A stretch of 64,000 nt of DNA from Adiantum capillus-veneris. Lineage: Eukaryota; Streptophyta; Polypodiopsida; Polypodiales; Pteridaceae. A model generated the notes under the pieces. It saw nothing but the letters and a program-made list of their open reading frames with translations, was not told the origin of the DNA and made no database searches. A program made the position numbers and the translations under genes. This document shows positions 1 through 11,039 of the stretch, piece after piece. Within the stretch, counting starts at the first letter, position 1. Each line of letters starts with the position of its first letter. The stretch lies in contig CM043957.1 of the NCBI GenBank assembly GCA_014529385.2, positions 89,186,881-89,250,880 of the forward strand, read 5' to 3'.

Positions 1-2730
1 GAGTACAGGGATGTGTTTGCATGGTCTTATAAGGACTTAAAGGGAGTTGACCCATCGATATGCCAACACTCAATCCCACTGAAACAAGACGCAAAGCCTA
101 GCAGACAGAGACCATACACATATAATGATACTTTTGCTAAGCGAATCAAGGAGAGATAGATAAGCTAATGGAAGCTGAATTCATATACGAGATTGAACAC
201 ACTGATTGGGTATCTCCGATTGTGGTAGTACCTAAGAAGAACGGAAAACTCCGAGTGTGTGTCAACTTAAAGAAAGTGAATGCTGCAACAATCAGGGACA
301 ATTATCCCCTGCCGATAACTGATCATGTTCTAGAGCGTGTATCAGGGAAAACAGCATACTCCTTTCTTGATGGTTTTTCAGGATATAACCAGCTAGCCAA
401 TAGCATTGGAAGATCAACATAAAACAGCTTTTGCAACGGAGTGGGGAATTTATGCTTATCGGGTTATGCCTTTTGGTCTAACCAATGCTCCCGCAACCTT
501 CCAGAGGCTGATGACGCATGCTTTCAAAGAATACTTAAGGCTGTTTCTCAAAATATACATGGATGACTTATGTGTACATTCTCTACTGAGAGATGAGCAT
601 CTAGAACACCTAAGAAAAGTATTTGAGAAATGTAGGACATATCGCATTTGTCTCAATCCTGAGAAATGTGTGTTTATGGTCCGACAGGGCAGAATTCTGG
701 GACATATTGTCTCACAAAACGGAATATCCACGGATTTAGAGAAGATAAAAGTTATAGTGGATATGCCTAGACCAACCAATGCGAAACAAGTACAGAGCTT
801 TATGGGACATTGTGGATATTATAGACGATTCATTTACATGTACGCTATAATAGGCCAACCACTTTACAGGCTAATAGTGAACTTTGAATGGACAGAGGAG
901 TGTGAGGAATCGTTCAAGAAATTGAAAGAGGCACTCATTACTGCTCCAGTCTTGAAATCACCAGATTGGGAGAAGATATTCCATGTGCACATAGATGCTT
1001 CGGCATATGCAATAGGATGCATTCTGGCTCAGCCAGAAGAAGGAAACATGGATTTTCCTATCTGTTACGCCAGTCGACAGCTCAACCATGCAGAGAAGAA
1101 TTACACCACAACAGAGCGAGAAGGATTAGGAATGATCTATGCTGTGAAGAAATTTCGGCATTATCTTCTAGCCAACAAGTTTGTGTTTTTTACGGATCAC
1201 CAAGCCTTGCTCTACCTAGTGAATAAACCATGCAATACCGGGAGAATAGTGAGATGGTTCATTATCTTACTGGAATTCGACTTCACGGTAGTAGTAAAGA
1301 AAGGAAAAACACATCTTAGAGCTGATCATCTTTCGCGATTGACGAATGGAGAAGACCCTATAGGAGTAGATGACGACATGCCAGACGCGTACTTGTTCAA
1401 CATAGAAATGATACCTAAGTGGTCTCAAAATGTCGTTAACCTATTAACCTATGGAGGAGAGTTCGATAGAAGAGAATACAACCTGAAACATATTGCTATT
1501 CAGCAATCCAAGAATCTTCAATTGGTTGCAGGAAGGTTGTATCAATTGGGAAATGATCATGTTTTACGACTATGCATCAATCCTGAGGAATATAATATAT
1601 ATCTGCGCGAAGCACATGTTCAGGAATGTGCATTTCATTGTTCAAGAAGGAACACATATAGGAATTTGTTACAATTGGGAGTCTATTGGCCAGGAATGAA
1701 AGAAAGCGTACATGAATATGTCACTGTATGTATTGTATGTTCATCAAAACCGCCAGCCGAGTATTCGACATTATATCAGATAATGATCGCTCCAAAATGG
1801 AGTCAGTATATTGTTGAATATCTCACAAATAGAACTTTCCCAGAAGGAACGTCAAAAGCTCGTCAGAAATCTGTAGAGACAGAAGCTAGAGATTACGCTT
1901 TAATAGGAGATCAACTCTATAAGAGAGGTAAAGACAACCAGCTTAGGATTTGCGCATCAGAGTCTGAGTATGTGATAATCCTGGAGCAAGCTCATGGAGG
2001 AGTAGGTGGAGGCCATTTCTCAGGTGATAAGACAGAAAAACTTGTCTTAGCCGCAGGAATCTGGTGGCCAACATTACATATGGACGCTGAGGAATACGTT
2101 AAACGGTGTGATGACTGTCAGCGGACCAAAGTACCACTTAAAAGAGATGATATGCCGCTTAGACCAATGATGGGGGCAAGAGATTTTGCAAAATGGGGGA
2201 TTGATTATGTCGGACCCATTTCACCTCTTGCATATAAGACTCATGCACAATACAACTACAGACTATCTAACAAAGTGGGTCGAAGCAAAGGCAACTCAAA
2301 AAGCAGATGCCAGGACCACGGCACAATTTCTATATGAATACGTCTTTGTACGATATGGATTGCCAATAGAAATTGTGAGTGATCGAGGCACACATTTTAT
2401 AAATGAAGTGATAAAGATCCTTCTAGATGAATTCATGGTAATCCATAGGAAATCAGCCCCGTATCATCCACAAGCAAACGGACAAGCTGAAGCAACAAAC
2501 AAAACCATATGCACAGTCCTTACGAAGATTGTATCTGAGTCGAGAACTGACTGGGACCAGAAGTTGCATTCAACATTATGGGCATATAGGGTAGCATATA
2601 AAACATCAATAGGAACGACCCCATATAACATGGTTTTTGGGCTAAATTCTATCTTACCAATAGAATTCTTGATTTCAACCTTAAGGGTGGCTAAGGATCT
2701 AGAGTGGACAGGGCACGAGCTCTCTGATAG
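1..2730 (+). pseudogene. Element A pol: reverse transcriptase, RNase H and integrase (frameshifted)
   Basis: Ty3/gypsy polyprotein that copies element RNA and integrates the cDNA. Reading starts in frame 1 (EYRDVFAWSYKDLKGVDP), shifts near 152, again near 400 and again near 2245. RT shows WVSPIVVVPKKNGKLRVCV, FLDGFSGYNQ, MPFGLTNAPATFQ and an intact YMDD box near 565. RNase H shows HIDAS, TEREGLG and TDHQALLYL, the expected acidic residues. Integrase follows with two HHCC-type zinc modules (about 1406-2150). The catalytic core lies near 2250-2730, with D in TTDYLTKW, D in IVSDRGTHF and E in NGQAEATNK all present. The catalytic residues survive, so the frameshifts look recent or are sequence errors. 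The N-terminal end is cut by the window edge. Confidence 0.9.
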
Positions 2731-4311
2731 ATAGATGACCTGGAAAAGCTAGATGAGCTTCGCCTAAAAGCAGTAGCTTCCATCTACGCTCAAAAAAGGC
2801 GACAAAAGGAATTTTTTGATAAGCATGTGCGGACTAAAGAGTTTAAAGTTGGGGACTATGTCCTAGTTTACACTCTGAAACAGCATGCTAAGAAGCTTAA
2901 AAAGCGAGGGATGGGACCTCTGGTGATTAAAGATCTATCACCAAGTGGAGCCGTCAAGCTTGCTACATTAGACGGAGAAGAAATGCCCAATTGGATTAGT
3001 GGATGCAGAGTGAAAAAGTATCTGTTGCCGCTAACACAAGACATGCTTCTCAAAATACATCAAGAAAAGCTGCGTGTCCAAAAAAAGAAAAAGATTGTAG
3101 AGGAAGCGCAAGCTGAGGCGAAGGAAAGAATGGAGAAAAGAAGACTACTGCGTCAGAAACAGCGCAATGAAGGAGCAATACGAATAAACGCAGTTAGTAT
3201 AACAGAAATGGGGAATGACAAAGAAGAACCCATCATTGAATGCAAAGTAGGGACCAACCAAATCAAAGCCAGAGCACTATTGGATTCAGGAGCTCAAGCT
3301 AACCTACTTTCACTCAGTTTGTATAGACAATTGACAAATAACACGAAATTACAAACTGCCAAGCAAGAGTTAAAAAGTTACTCTGAGAATTCAATCAAAA
3401 CTGTCGGATGCACAATTTTACATATACAGATTAACCAATATGTGTATCCTCATATGTTTTACGTGGTTGAAGACCAAGCTACACAACATCCATTATTGCT
3501 AGGACAACCATGGCAGAAGCAATACAATGCAATGATTGACTGGAGTTCTAAATCAGTGCTTATCAAATACGAAGGTGGAAGTCAATCAGTTAAGTTCACC
3601 AAAGGAGCAGAGCCAACTCCAAAGGAAGAATCCACGGACAAGGGCAAACAACAAACGGAGAAAAAGAAGAAGCAATGGCAACCAAAAGTTTCTACACAAT
3701 TGGATTGCTCGTCGACGAGGAACTCTCAACAGTGGATAAGGAAGACAAGCAATAATATAACAGCTCAACCTTGGGAAAAAACGAAGTCAATGTTAGTATG
3801 GAGACCAAAAAAGGTTGTGCCAAAGAACACAAAGGTGGAAAGCAGAGTCTTCAATACCAGAAAACAGAGTGATTCCAGACAATCAAGGACAGTGAAACAG
3901 ATCTGGATTCCAAAGAAGTTCATGACGGTACAAAGCTATAGCAAGCAAATTTGGATCCCAAAGATTTGTAAACAGGAACTCCCTTCAGTACAAGCCACGG
4001 AAACTCATAGGTATTTCAAGCCAAGGAAATCAACACACAGAACAAAGCAGGTTTGGGTCGCAAAGAGTTTGAGGCAAGCACAAGCAAAGCGGAAGAAGAT
4101 TTGGATTGTGAAAAAAGAAAACAAGGTAGCGAAGAATCCATCTACTGATTCTATTACCAAATTGCCAAAACCAACCCAAAACCCGACCACCAATCCATCA
4201 ATCAAACAAAGAGTAGCTTTATTGGAAAGACTGTTGTATCATCGCTCTACAATTGCATTGGGAACTTATGAACAAAACAACTACAATGCTTCACCCACAG
4301 ACACTTCATAG
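2731..4311 (+). CDS. Element A: integrase C-terminal domain, retropepsin-like domain and W-x-P-K repeats
   Basis: After a frame change near 2730 the frame stays open to 4311. The first part (KEFKVGDYVLVY, then MGPLVIKDLSPSG) is the integrase C-terminal domain of Ty3/gypsy elements. After a charged linker (about 3050-3200) comes a retropepsin-like segment: LLDSGAQANLL near 3275-3305 and HPLLLGQPW near 3490, matching the DSG flap and the LGxPW strand of aspartic proteases. The C-terminal third is basic and repeats an aromatic-Pro-Lys motif (LVWRPKK, QIWIPKKF, QIWIPKIC, QVWVAKS, KIWIVKK). A protease after integrase is not the usual Ty3 order of PR-RT-RH-IN. It could be a second protease, since a gag-proximal one may lie upstream of the window. 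Confidence 0.8.
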   Translation: MDDLEKLDELRLKAVASIYAQKRRQKEFFDKHVRTKEFKVGDYVLVYTLKQHAKKLKKRGMGPLVIKDLSPSGAVKLATLDGEEMPNWISGCRVKKYLLPLTQDMLLKIHQEKLRVQKKKKIVEEAQAEAKERMEKRRLLRQKQRNEGAIRINAVSITEMGNDKEEPIIECKVGTNQIKARALLDSGAQANLLSLSLYRQLTNNTKLQTAKQELKSYSENSIKTVGCTILHIQINQYVYPHMFYVVEDQATQHPLLLGQPWQKQYNAMIDWSSKSVLIKYEGGSQSVKFTKGAEPTPKEESTDKGKQQTEKKKKQWQPKVSTQLDCSSTRNSQQWIRKTSNNITAQPWEKTKSMLVWRPKKVVPKNTKVESRVFNTRKQSDSRQSRTVKQIWIPKKFMTVQSYSKQIWIPKICKQELPSVQATETHRYFKPRKSTHRTKQVWVAKSLRQAQAKRKKIWIVKKENKVAKNPSTDSITKLPKPTQNPTTNPSIKQRVALLERLLYHRSTIALGTYEQNNYNASPTDTS

Positions 4312-5937
4312 TCGTCCGGGAGGACTCAGACTAGGAGGGGGGGAGGTATACAGGAGCTACAAAGCAGCTACAAGCGGGAAAAACAAAGAAAAACAAAAAT
4401 TATATTACAAGGGCAGCGTCTTACATGATTTTGCAATTTTTTATGTTTGATTGCGGATATTGATAATATTTATGCCCTTATATACCTTGTTTTGCAACAA
4501 GAAGAGATCAAATGATGAATTTGGGTCTCTAGATGTGTAAATATCACTAAATAAGAGTGTTTTTGGAGCTAAAAAGTGGTAATCCAAGTCCAGAAATCAC
4601 AAAGAAGTGTATATTCATATACACAGGGTTACCAGCTATTTATCGTGTATGTTTGGAATTTTTTGGCTTCAATTTGCTATTTTCCTTTATTTTTTATGAT
4701 TTTCTTAATAAAAATAAAAGAAAAATAAAAAAGCAGGTGAAATGAGATCGGAAAAAAGAAAAGAATAGACGGTGATGGTCCTAATGACAAGGGAAACCCA
4801 GGATAAAAATTGGGTACAATTCTGAAAAAGTTGCGGAAAGCCCGAAATGACAGAATTTTGGCAAAGTGGACAGATTTCTCAGAAACAGGTCAAACGGAGT
4901 CCAAATTGAGAAATTTCAAATCCTAAAGTGCATTTCACGACGAGATAGGAGCACATGTCAAATTTGGTAACAAGTGATCCGGGAAGCCCGAAGTTAAGTA
5001 TTTTTCACTTCACTATCAAGCTCATTTCCACTATTACCTTCTTGGAGAGAGCAAAGAGCACACAGGAGCATCCGACCTTCTACCGCCTTCTACGACTGCT
5101 ACGAGAGCTCAGAGGACACCAGACATGAGAGGTAGACTCGTTGCCATAAGCTTTTGATGCTTATCGTTAACTTTTGTCGCGAAAACTCACCAAAACCAAA
5201 AACAAGAGCAGACGGGGAATGGGGAGGAACGCTAGGTAGGGGCACAACCGCCTAACCAAACCTTGCAAGAACTTAGAGGTGGGTTACCCTAGTATAGGAG
5301 ATGAGTTTCTAGCACTCAAAGCTCGAGAAAGAACGACTGGAAAAACCCTAGGTCAACAGAGCCTGCAAGAGGCAAACAGAAAAAAGTTGTCGGAACGACA
5401 CAAAACTTCTCAGGAAGCTTAACAACATCGAGGTCAATGCAACCATGGAGTATCTCCGGGTTTGGATCACCAAAAGTAGGTCGGAACAACCGATTCGGCT
5501 GCGGACACACAAAGCGTCATTTTGGCATAACGGCTAAAATTGACGACCAAATGACATGAAACTTCACAAGCAGCTTTAAATATACATGGATGACTTATGT
5601 TTGCAAGCAAAACCCAAAAGAAAGCTGATTCACTTACCGATGGTGAAAAAGACGCTTTCGGGCAACCAAATGGAGAAAGATGGAGAACGGGGAGCCAAAG
5701 TCAAGTTCAACCAAATAGGTGGCTTCACAACATATCCAATGAGCTGGAAATGCAACTCTCGAGAAGAAAAGTTGAAGAAATTCAACTCCAAGGCAAAAAG
5801 ACGACTTCGGAGACTGAAATGCCTATAAGGGGGCTTTTTAGCTAAACTGATGACTTTTTAAGTTGAAAACTAGTTAGCAGGGCTTAGGGCACTAGCACAA
5901 AGCATTCTTTGCACAAAAAGACCAACATTTCAAGAAA
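4312..5937 (+). other. Element A internal non-coding stretch with polypurine tract
   Basis: No convincing gene. At about 4333-4347 there is a purine run, AGGAGGGGGGGAGG, right after the W-x-P-K ORF, followed by tacaggagct. Element B has a similar pair after its W-x-P-K ORF, which suggests an internal polypurine tract. The rest is AT-rich (4440-4760) and then mixed sequence. Short open frames at 5586-5845 have no recognisable domain. Confidence 0.45.
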
Positions 5938-6948
5938 AGACATCATACGCGTATGATGTCTCACAGCATGATTTTCACATCCATTTCAACATTTGAGTGC
6001 ATAGCCTCATTCCACATGTTAATCACATCCTATGAACCAAGTATCATGAGAATTGGAGTTAGAAAACCCAAGGAAAACCAAAAAGACGCAAAGTAGGCCA
6101 TAAAATTGATTTTTGGTCCTAATTTTGTCAAAATAACTCCAAACTCATTGAAACTTTGTAGGATTGTTGATTAACACATCTACAAGCTATCTGGAACCAA
6201 AAAGCACCATTTTGACACAAAAGACATCATACGCGTATGATGTCTATTTGCACTTACAGAGCAAAAAATGCTCATTTGTCATCATACATCCATTATATAT
6301 ATCTAATACATGCTACATATGAAGTTTGGAACCATTTGGTCAGGTGGATCACCCCATTAGCCCAATTAAGAGAAAATCCTTCATACAAAGCCTATTTTTG
6401 TCCCAAATCCAACATATTCAAGTCCAAACTAAGATTTGAGTATAAACAGTCCTTCACTAGCACATGGAGAGTCCACAGAACCAATCCCATGAAAAATTGA
6501 CAAAAAAGACATCATACGCGTATGATGTCTCCAGAGCCATTTTTAGTCCAAATTCTATCCAAACTTGATAAATCCACTGAATAAGCCTATCTAAAGCCAA
6601 AACCAAGCTTATAGAGAAAATTGGTCCAAAAATGCACCAAAGACATCATACGCGTATGATGTCTCACTATGTGATTTTGGCACCTCAGGGCTTCAACCAC
6701 CAAAACAGAAGTGATCTACATGCCATTTGAAGGTGAACCACCAAGTTTTATCCAATTTGGATCATAAAATCCATTTCCCTTTCAAAATTTTTCCAAGAGC
6801 CTGAACTGGACTGAACTGGCCAAAACTTGACCAAATGGGATCCAAACTCAAATCCAAGCATATGACACTCATGTATACACTATCAGCTACAAGCACAACC
6901 AATATGAAGTCATTCTGACACAAAAGACATCATACGCGTATGATGTCT
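5938..6948 (+). repeat. Array of five perfect 24-bp palindromes, A-type
   Basis: Five identical 24-bp palindromes lie at 5938-5961, 6222-6245, 6507-6530, 6641-6664 and 6925-6948. The core is CATCATACGCGTATGATG, flanked by AGA and TCT. Start-to-start spacings are 284, 285, 134 and 284 bp. The spacers share little obvious sequence apart from a short A-rich lead-in such as TTGACACAAA before three copies. As RNA each copy could form a 10-bp stem with a CGCG loop. As DNA it holds ACGCGT, which fits the CGCG box bound by plant CAMTA factors (family knowledge). The array lies ahead of the 7115-10073 ORF. Confidence 0.95.
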
Positions 6949-7114
6949 CAAGCATGTTTTTGAGCCCAGTTTGCATATTTTTTCACCTACATTGCATCCT
7001 TAGGCCCTGAATAGCTCATGTTTCAATTTTCAAGTCATTTGAATAGTTAAAAGCTTCATTTCGGCTTTCAGTACTAAAAAGACGCTAACTTCTGTAATTG
7101 GAGTTACAGGATCC

Positions 7115-10073
7115 ATGGATTCCGCTAAGTCATCGGCAACTAAGAGAAAAAGACCAACCATCAAGGATGCTCTTGCAGAAGCAGAACCTTTTGATATTCC
7201 AACAGAACCCTCAAGCCAACCAAGACTTGGGTGGAGGAAGCAGTACTAGAAAAAGAGGGAATAAAGATCTACCAGGGGACTTTCAGAGATCCTCAAGGGC
7301 AATCGGTCGATGTACCTATGATCCCACGAGAATTAGTGGATTATAGCAGATCAGAGAACATCAGCAGATACCTGGAAAAGGCTGACTTACACAGGTTCTT
7401 CACCTCGAGACGACAACCATCACATGGGCACTGAAGAGCAACATGCCAAAAGAGGTGAATTATGCTCAATACATCCACGAGCAAGTAATCGCCATGCACA
7501 ACCAGAAGCCAAAGTACATAGGAGGAGGAGAAATCCTAACAAGAATAGCTTATGAAGCTATTGGAGCTAGGGATCAAGGGCCACGGGTTCCCTCCCAGAA
7601 TGAGTGGCTTAGAGAAGCCGATGAAGAGAAAGAACAGCAAGAAGTATCCAAGAGGGCGTCCACAAGAGCACGCCGAAAACTAGAAATAGTTTCAGAACCT
7701 GAAGAGGCTGTGGACGAGCTGCTCAAGAAGAAAGCGAAGAAGAAGGCTGATCCCAAGCAAACCAAAAGTCAAAAAGCCGCAAGAATGGAAAGGCTGGTGG
7801 AGCAGTTTAGAGCGGAAAGAGCTCTAAAGGGGGACTTTGAAGAAATGTGGGTGCCAGACCCCACTAAAGTCGGAACCAGCTCTGCCAGGCCACATGTTGA
7901 TCAATATGATCAATATATTAGAGCTTATGAGGAGTCGGAGGCCATACTGGAGCAGCAGCCTGTCGAGCCTTATACTGAAGAGGAAGTACAGCTTTTAAAA
8001 GCTGAGCTGAAAAAGGACGACAAGGAGAAGAAGGAAGTAGATGAGTCTACTGAACTTCGAGAGAAAGACGGGCAAGCAAACAAAGGAAAAGCCAAGATGA
8101 CTGAGGACAATCAGCCCTCCTTTACTGATGTACCAAGCCCGAAGAAGACGGAAATTATTGTAGAGGAGACCACAATAGAAATAGAAACAGAAGTTATGGA
8201 AAAGCCGGAGGACGGGACCAAGGAAAAGGACATAGATCCAGTTCAGCAAAAGAAAGATGATTATGAGGATCTGGTAGTGATCGGATACAGTGAAGAAGAG
8301 GCCTTGGAGGCAGTTTATGGGATATCCCTACGAAAACAAGATGATCGGAAAGGGACGAAGGAAAAGACAAAGGGTACAATGGAGAGTGAAGAGAAAATGG
8401 ACGAACAGAACATACTAGAAGAGCCGAAGCCATTGGAGGTGGTGGCAGAAAGAGCTGTCAAGTTGACAGATGAAGATGAAAAAGACATGCACATGGTGCA
8501 TGAACTGCTCAGCAAGATTAAAGAAAGATCCAGAGCAAAGGAAGTAGCAATTGAGACAGCAAAACAAAAGGAAGCAGAGTTGCATAAGAAGTTAGAGAAT
8601 GCTATGACTGAACCTGAGAGTCATAAAGCATCACTCTACGACGCAGAAAATGAGAGAGATGGCTTGATACTCCAACTAGCCGAAGCTTCAAGAGAGGTAG
8701 CAAGTTCACAGGAAGCAAAGGAGAGAATAGAAGATGAGCTGGAGGCAGCCAAGGATGAGCTCATTGAGCTAAGGGAAAGAGTCGAACTTCAAGAAAGGAC
8801 AATCACGAGACTCAGGACCACCCCTAGAGCTAGCAGAGCAGGAACAGAACAAGAGGGAGCCCTCGTACCAGCTCTGGAAGATCAGGTCAGAAGTTTGCAA
8901 AGAGAGCTAAGGTTAGAGCAAGTGCAAAGATTGCACATGGCGGAGGGATCATTGGCTGCAGAGGAGAGGCTCACATCAGAAAACCAAACACTAAGGACAG
9001 AAAATGAGGCCCTCCGCAAACAGCTCCAAGACCTACAAGAGCAACAAAGAAGAGAAACAGAGCCACCACAAGAAGAAGCAGGGGGAGCAGCCATAGAGCT
9101 ACCAGAAACTGGAGAGGCAACCACAATTGAAGATCCAGCCCCAATTCAAGAAGTGGCCTCGACTTCAGGAATCTCTGAAGAAGAAGAACAAAGGCTCCAG
9201 GACCAAATAGAAAAGTCAACAGAGGAAAGTGCCAAGGCGGAAATGGAATGGGAAAGGAGACTCCTCATCTCCATTAGACTTCAAGGTTTAGACACAAAAG
9301 TGCTCCATGAAGAGTGGATGCAACCCAGCCTGCCTTTCCCTCTGATGAAATTTGAAGTGATAAAGACAAAAAAGAGAATAGAGGAGGAGCAGTATGTCGC
9401 TCTTTACGAAGGCGACATCACAAAGGATGAACAATCAAAGAAGATTGTAGATTCTCAACCTAGATGGAGGAAAGGTTGGCTGAACAAATACCCAGCCTAC
9501 CTCATCTACTTGGTAGAGGCTCCAAAGGAGATTCGGGAGGATGCAACCTTCTGCCCGGCACCAAGAGTCAGAAGCTGGAAAGAGCATGGCAGGATTGCAG
9601 AAAAGAAGCCAAATTGGCTTAATTCCCCAAGGATGCCAGGACCAAAGGCAGGACCAAAGGCAGGCGAGAGAATAGGTAAAGCCTACATGGTGAAAACCCT
9701 AACGGGCACCATCAAACTCTTTACTGGCTCTCCTGACCTTTCGTGTCAGATGCTAAAGAAAATCTGCAGGACTCTCTTAGCATGCATTGAAGTGTTCGCG
9801 CCAGATAAAGCCACTACCTCGAGTCTACTATCGACGGCCGACATAGTGACGGATATGATGTATGATCTTTCATTGCAGCCATCACCAAAGGTGTTACATC
9901 TCTTATACCAAAGAATTATGTTTTTGCCTAGCTTCCACATGCAAACATTCGAAGAAGCTTTCTACACCGGCTTTTTCACTCACGAAAGCAAAATATTCGG
10001 CCCAACCTTGACCATCGGCAACCTACGCTATGAATCACATTTGCAGATGCTCAAGATGACAGGACTCTATTGA
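7115..10073 (+). pseudogene. Element A third ORF: long coiled-coil protein ahead of the 3' LTR (frame-broken at its start)
   Basis: Not a recognised family. Reading starts at the ATG at 7115 (MDSAKSSATKRKRP, a basic nuclear-localisation-like stretch). It changes frame near 7225 and near 7405, then stays open for 876 codons (7443-10073). The N-terminal part includes ELVDYSRSENISRYLEKADL and MPKEVNYAQYIHEQV. The middle (about 7600-9250) is highly charged Glu/Lys-rich coiled coil. The C-terminal 250 residues look globular, with RWRKGWLNKYPAYLIYLVEAP, and contain a small duplication, GPKAGPKAG. It sits between the palindrome array and the polypurine tract, on the same strand as pol, like the extra 3' ORFs of some plant Tat/Athila elements. 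It could be structural, envelope-like in position, or host-derived. The long open frame suggests recent constraint. Confidence 0.7.
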
Positions 10074-10087
10074 CCAAGCCTAAAATT

Positions 10088-10122
10088 CATGTCAGGGACG
10101 ACATGAACGCGGAGGGGGGGAG
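10088..10122 (+). promoter_or_regulatory. Element A hairpin and polypurine tract
   Basis: CATGTC-AGGGAC-GACATG (10088-10105) is a 6-bp inverted repeat with a 6-nt loop. It is followed by GGAGGGGGGGAG (10111-10122), directly before the LTR start TGTTGAG. The purine run is the expected plus-strand primer of reverse transcription. Element B has the same arrangement at 51575-51609. Confidence 0.8.
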
Positions 10123-10331
10123 TGTTGAGCCAGCAGAGGATCACACCCACATTTTTGCTCACACCCATCATTTTGTAACCATTGATTGTAATAAATGTCT
10201 TTCCGACATTAATTTTGATTTGAGCCATTCATTAAGTAACGGGACTCAATTGAGTTTCCAGCTTGTAATCCCGAAGTAATTTCACCTGTTGATGTAAATA
10301 ATTAGAGATGTTCTCACCTCCAAGGCTGAGG

Positions 10332-10339
10332 TATATAAG
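10332..10339 (+). promoter_or_regulatory. TATA box of element A LTR
   Basis: TATATAAG about 210 bp into the LTR, in the same relative position and context (TATATAAG then a C-rich stretch) as the TATA box in both LTRs of element B. Confidence 0.6.
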
Positions 10340-10408
10340 CCAAAGTTTTGTAACCTAAAGGAGATTCAATTATTAATCAAAGTGAGTTTTTGAGCGCCGT
10401 GACTGTGT

Positions 10409-10410
<2 letters not shown>

Positions 10411-10475
<65 letters not shown>
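10411..10475 (+). repeat. (GA)n microsatellite in element A LTR
   Basis: About 32 uninterrupted GA units in the probable transcribed leader of the LTR. The B LTR has only a short GA-rich stretch at the same place, so the array probably expanded in A. Confidence 0.95.
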
Positions 10476-10477
<2 letters not shown>

Positions 10478-11039
10478 TTATCTTCTTGCTACGTGAGCTA
10501 CGGGGCCGCCATTGGAGAAGCGACACCACCATTGTGTTAGCAACGGTGAGAGCTACGCACAGATACCAAGAGTGCGCGCTATCGGCTTCTATGTGTGGTA
10601 AGTTCCTACGAGCTTCGGTGTGAGTTTTCTTCCAACTCGTGTGTCGGAATAGAGCGTGCAGCATATCTATAGAACCACAATGAGTAGAGCTACACATTAG
10701 TACCATCGGGGTCAAGTTTCGGTCACCTGTATTTTTCGGCCTGTCTTCATACGCGTTTGCCGCACGGAGTGGTTATAGGTTGATTTTGCAGTTCAAGTCT
10801 TTAGGGTGTTGTTCTTACCTAGTGTATAGACTTCCCCTTGAGTTTGAGATCGATTCAATGATTCTAGATCCTGTTTTGTATAGCATTCGTTCGTAGTACG
10901 GATTTCAGTCACTTGTGTGTTTTAGAACTTAGATTTGATTTCCTTAGTAGTGATTGTCATTAGAAGGCCGAGTAGGTGATTTGACACCCACCTAGTTGTT
11001 TCCATGCGCCTGCGGGTCAAGCTCCGTCCTCGTCTGACA

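Larger units (their letters stand above)
1..11039 (+). mobile_element. Element A: 3' portion of a Ty3/gypsy LTR retrotransposon
   Basis: The window opens inside the pol gene of a plus-strand Ty3/gypsy element. Seen in order are RT, RNase H, integrase with a duplicated zinc-binding module, a retropepsin-like domain, W-x-P-K repeats, a palindrome array (5938-6948), a long coiled-coil ORF (7115-10073), a hairpin and polypurine tract (10088-10122) and a 3' LTR (10123-11039). The 5' LTR, gag and any gag-proximal protease lie outside the window. Its LTR aligns in part with that of element B, so the two are probably one family. Several frameshifts in pol suggest this copy is inactive, although the later ORFs are long and open. 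Confidence 0.85.
10123..11039 (+). repeat. Element A 3' LTR
   Basis: It starts TGTTGAGCC right after the polypurine tract and is proposed to end at TCTGACA (11039), about 917 bp. The end is inferred from alignment with the 958-bp LTR of element B, so it may be off by some bases. A TATATAAG box lies at 10332-10339. A long GA run (10411-10475) follows in the probable leader region. The stretch ATCTTCTTGCTACG to GACACCACCATTG (about 10480-10530) is recognisably related to the B LTR. At 10747-10756 TCATACGCGT is a half-site of the A-type palindrome. Confidence 0.75.

Noticed and set aside
1-4311. Endogenous pararetrovirus (caulimovirid) instead of a gypsy element
   Set aside because: An integrase core with D, D, E and an LTR with polypurine tract are present, and no movement-protein motif was seen.
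5938-6948. Regularly spaced palindromes as a CRISPR array
   Set aside because: Spacers are 110-260 bp, the context is a eukaryotic retrotransposon, and there are no cas genes.
10377-10715. Frame across the element A LTR
   Set aside because: It spans a GA run inside an LTR and has no domain.
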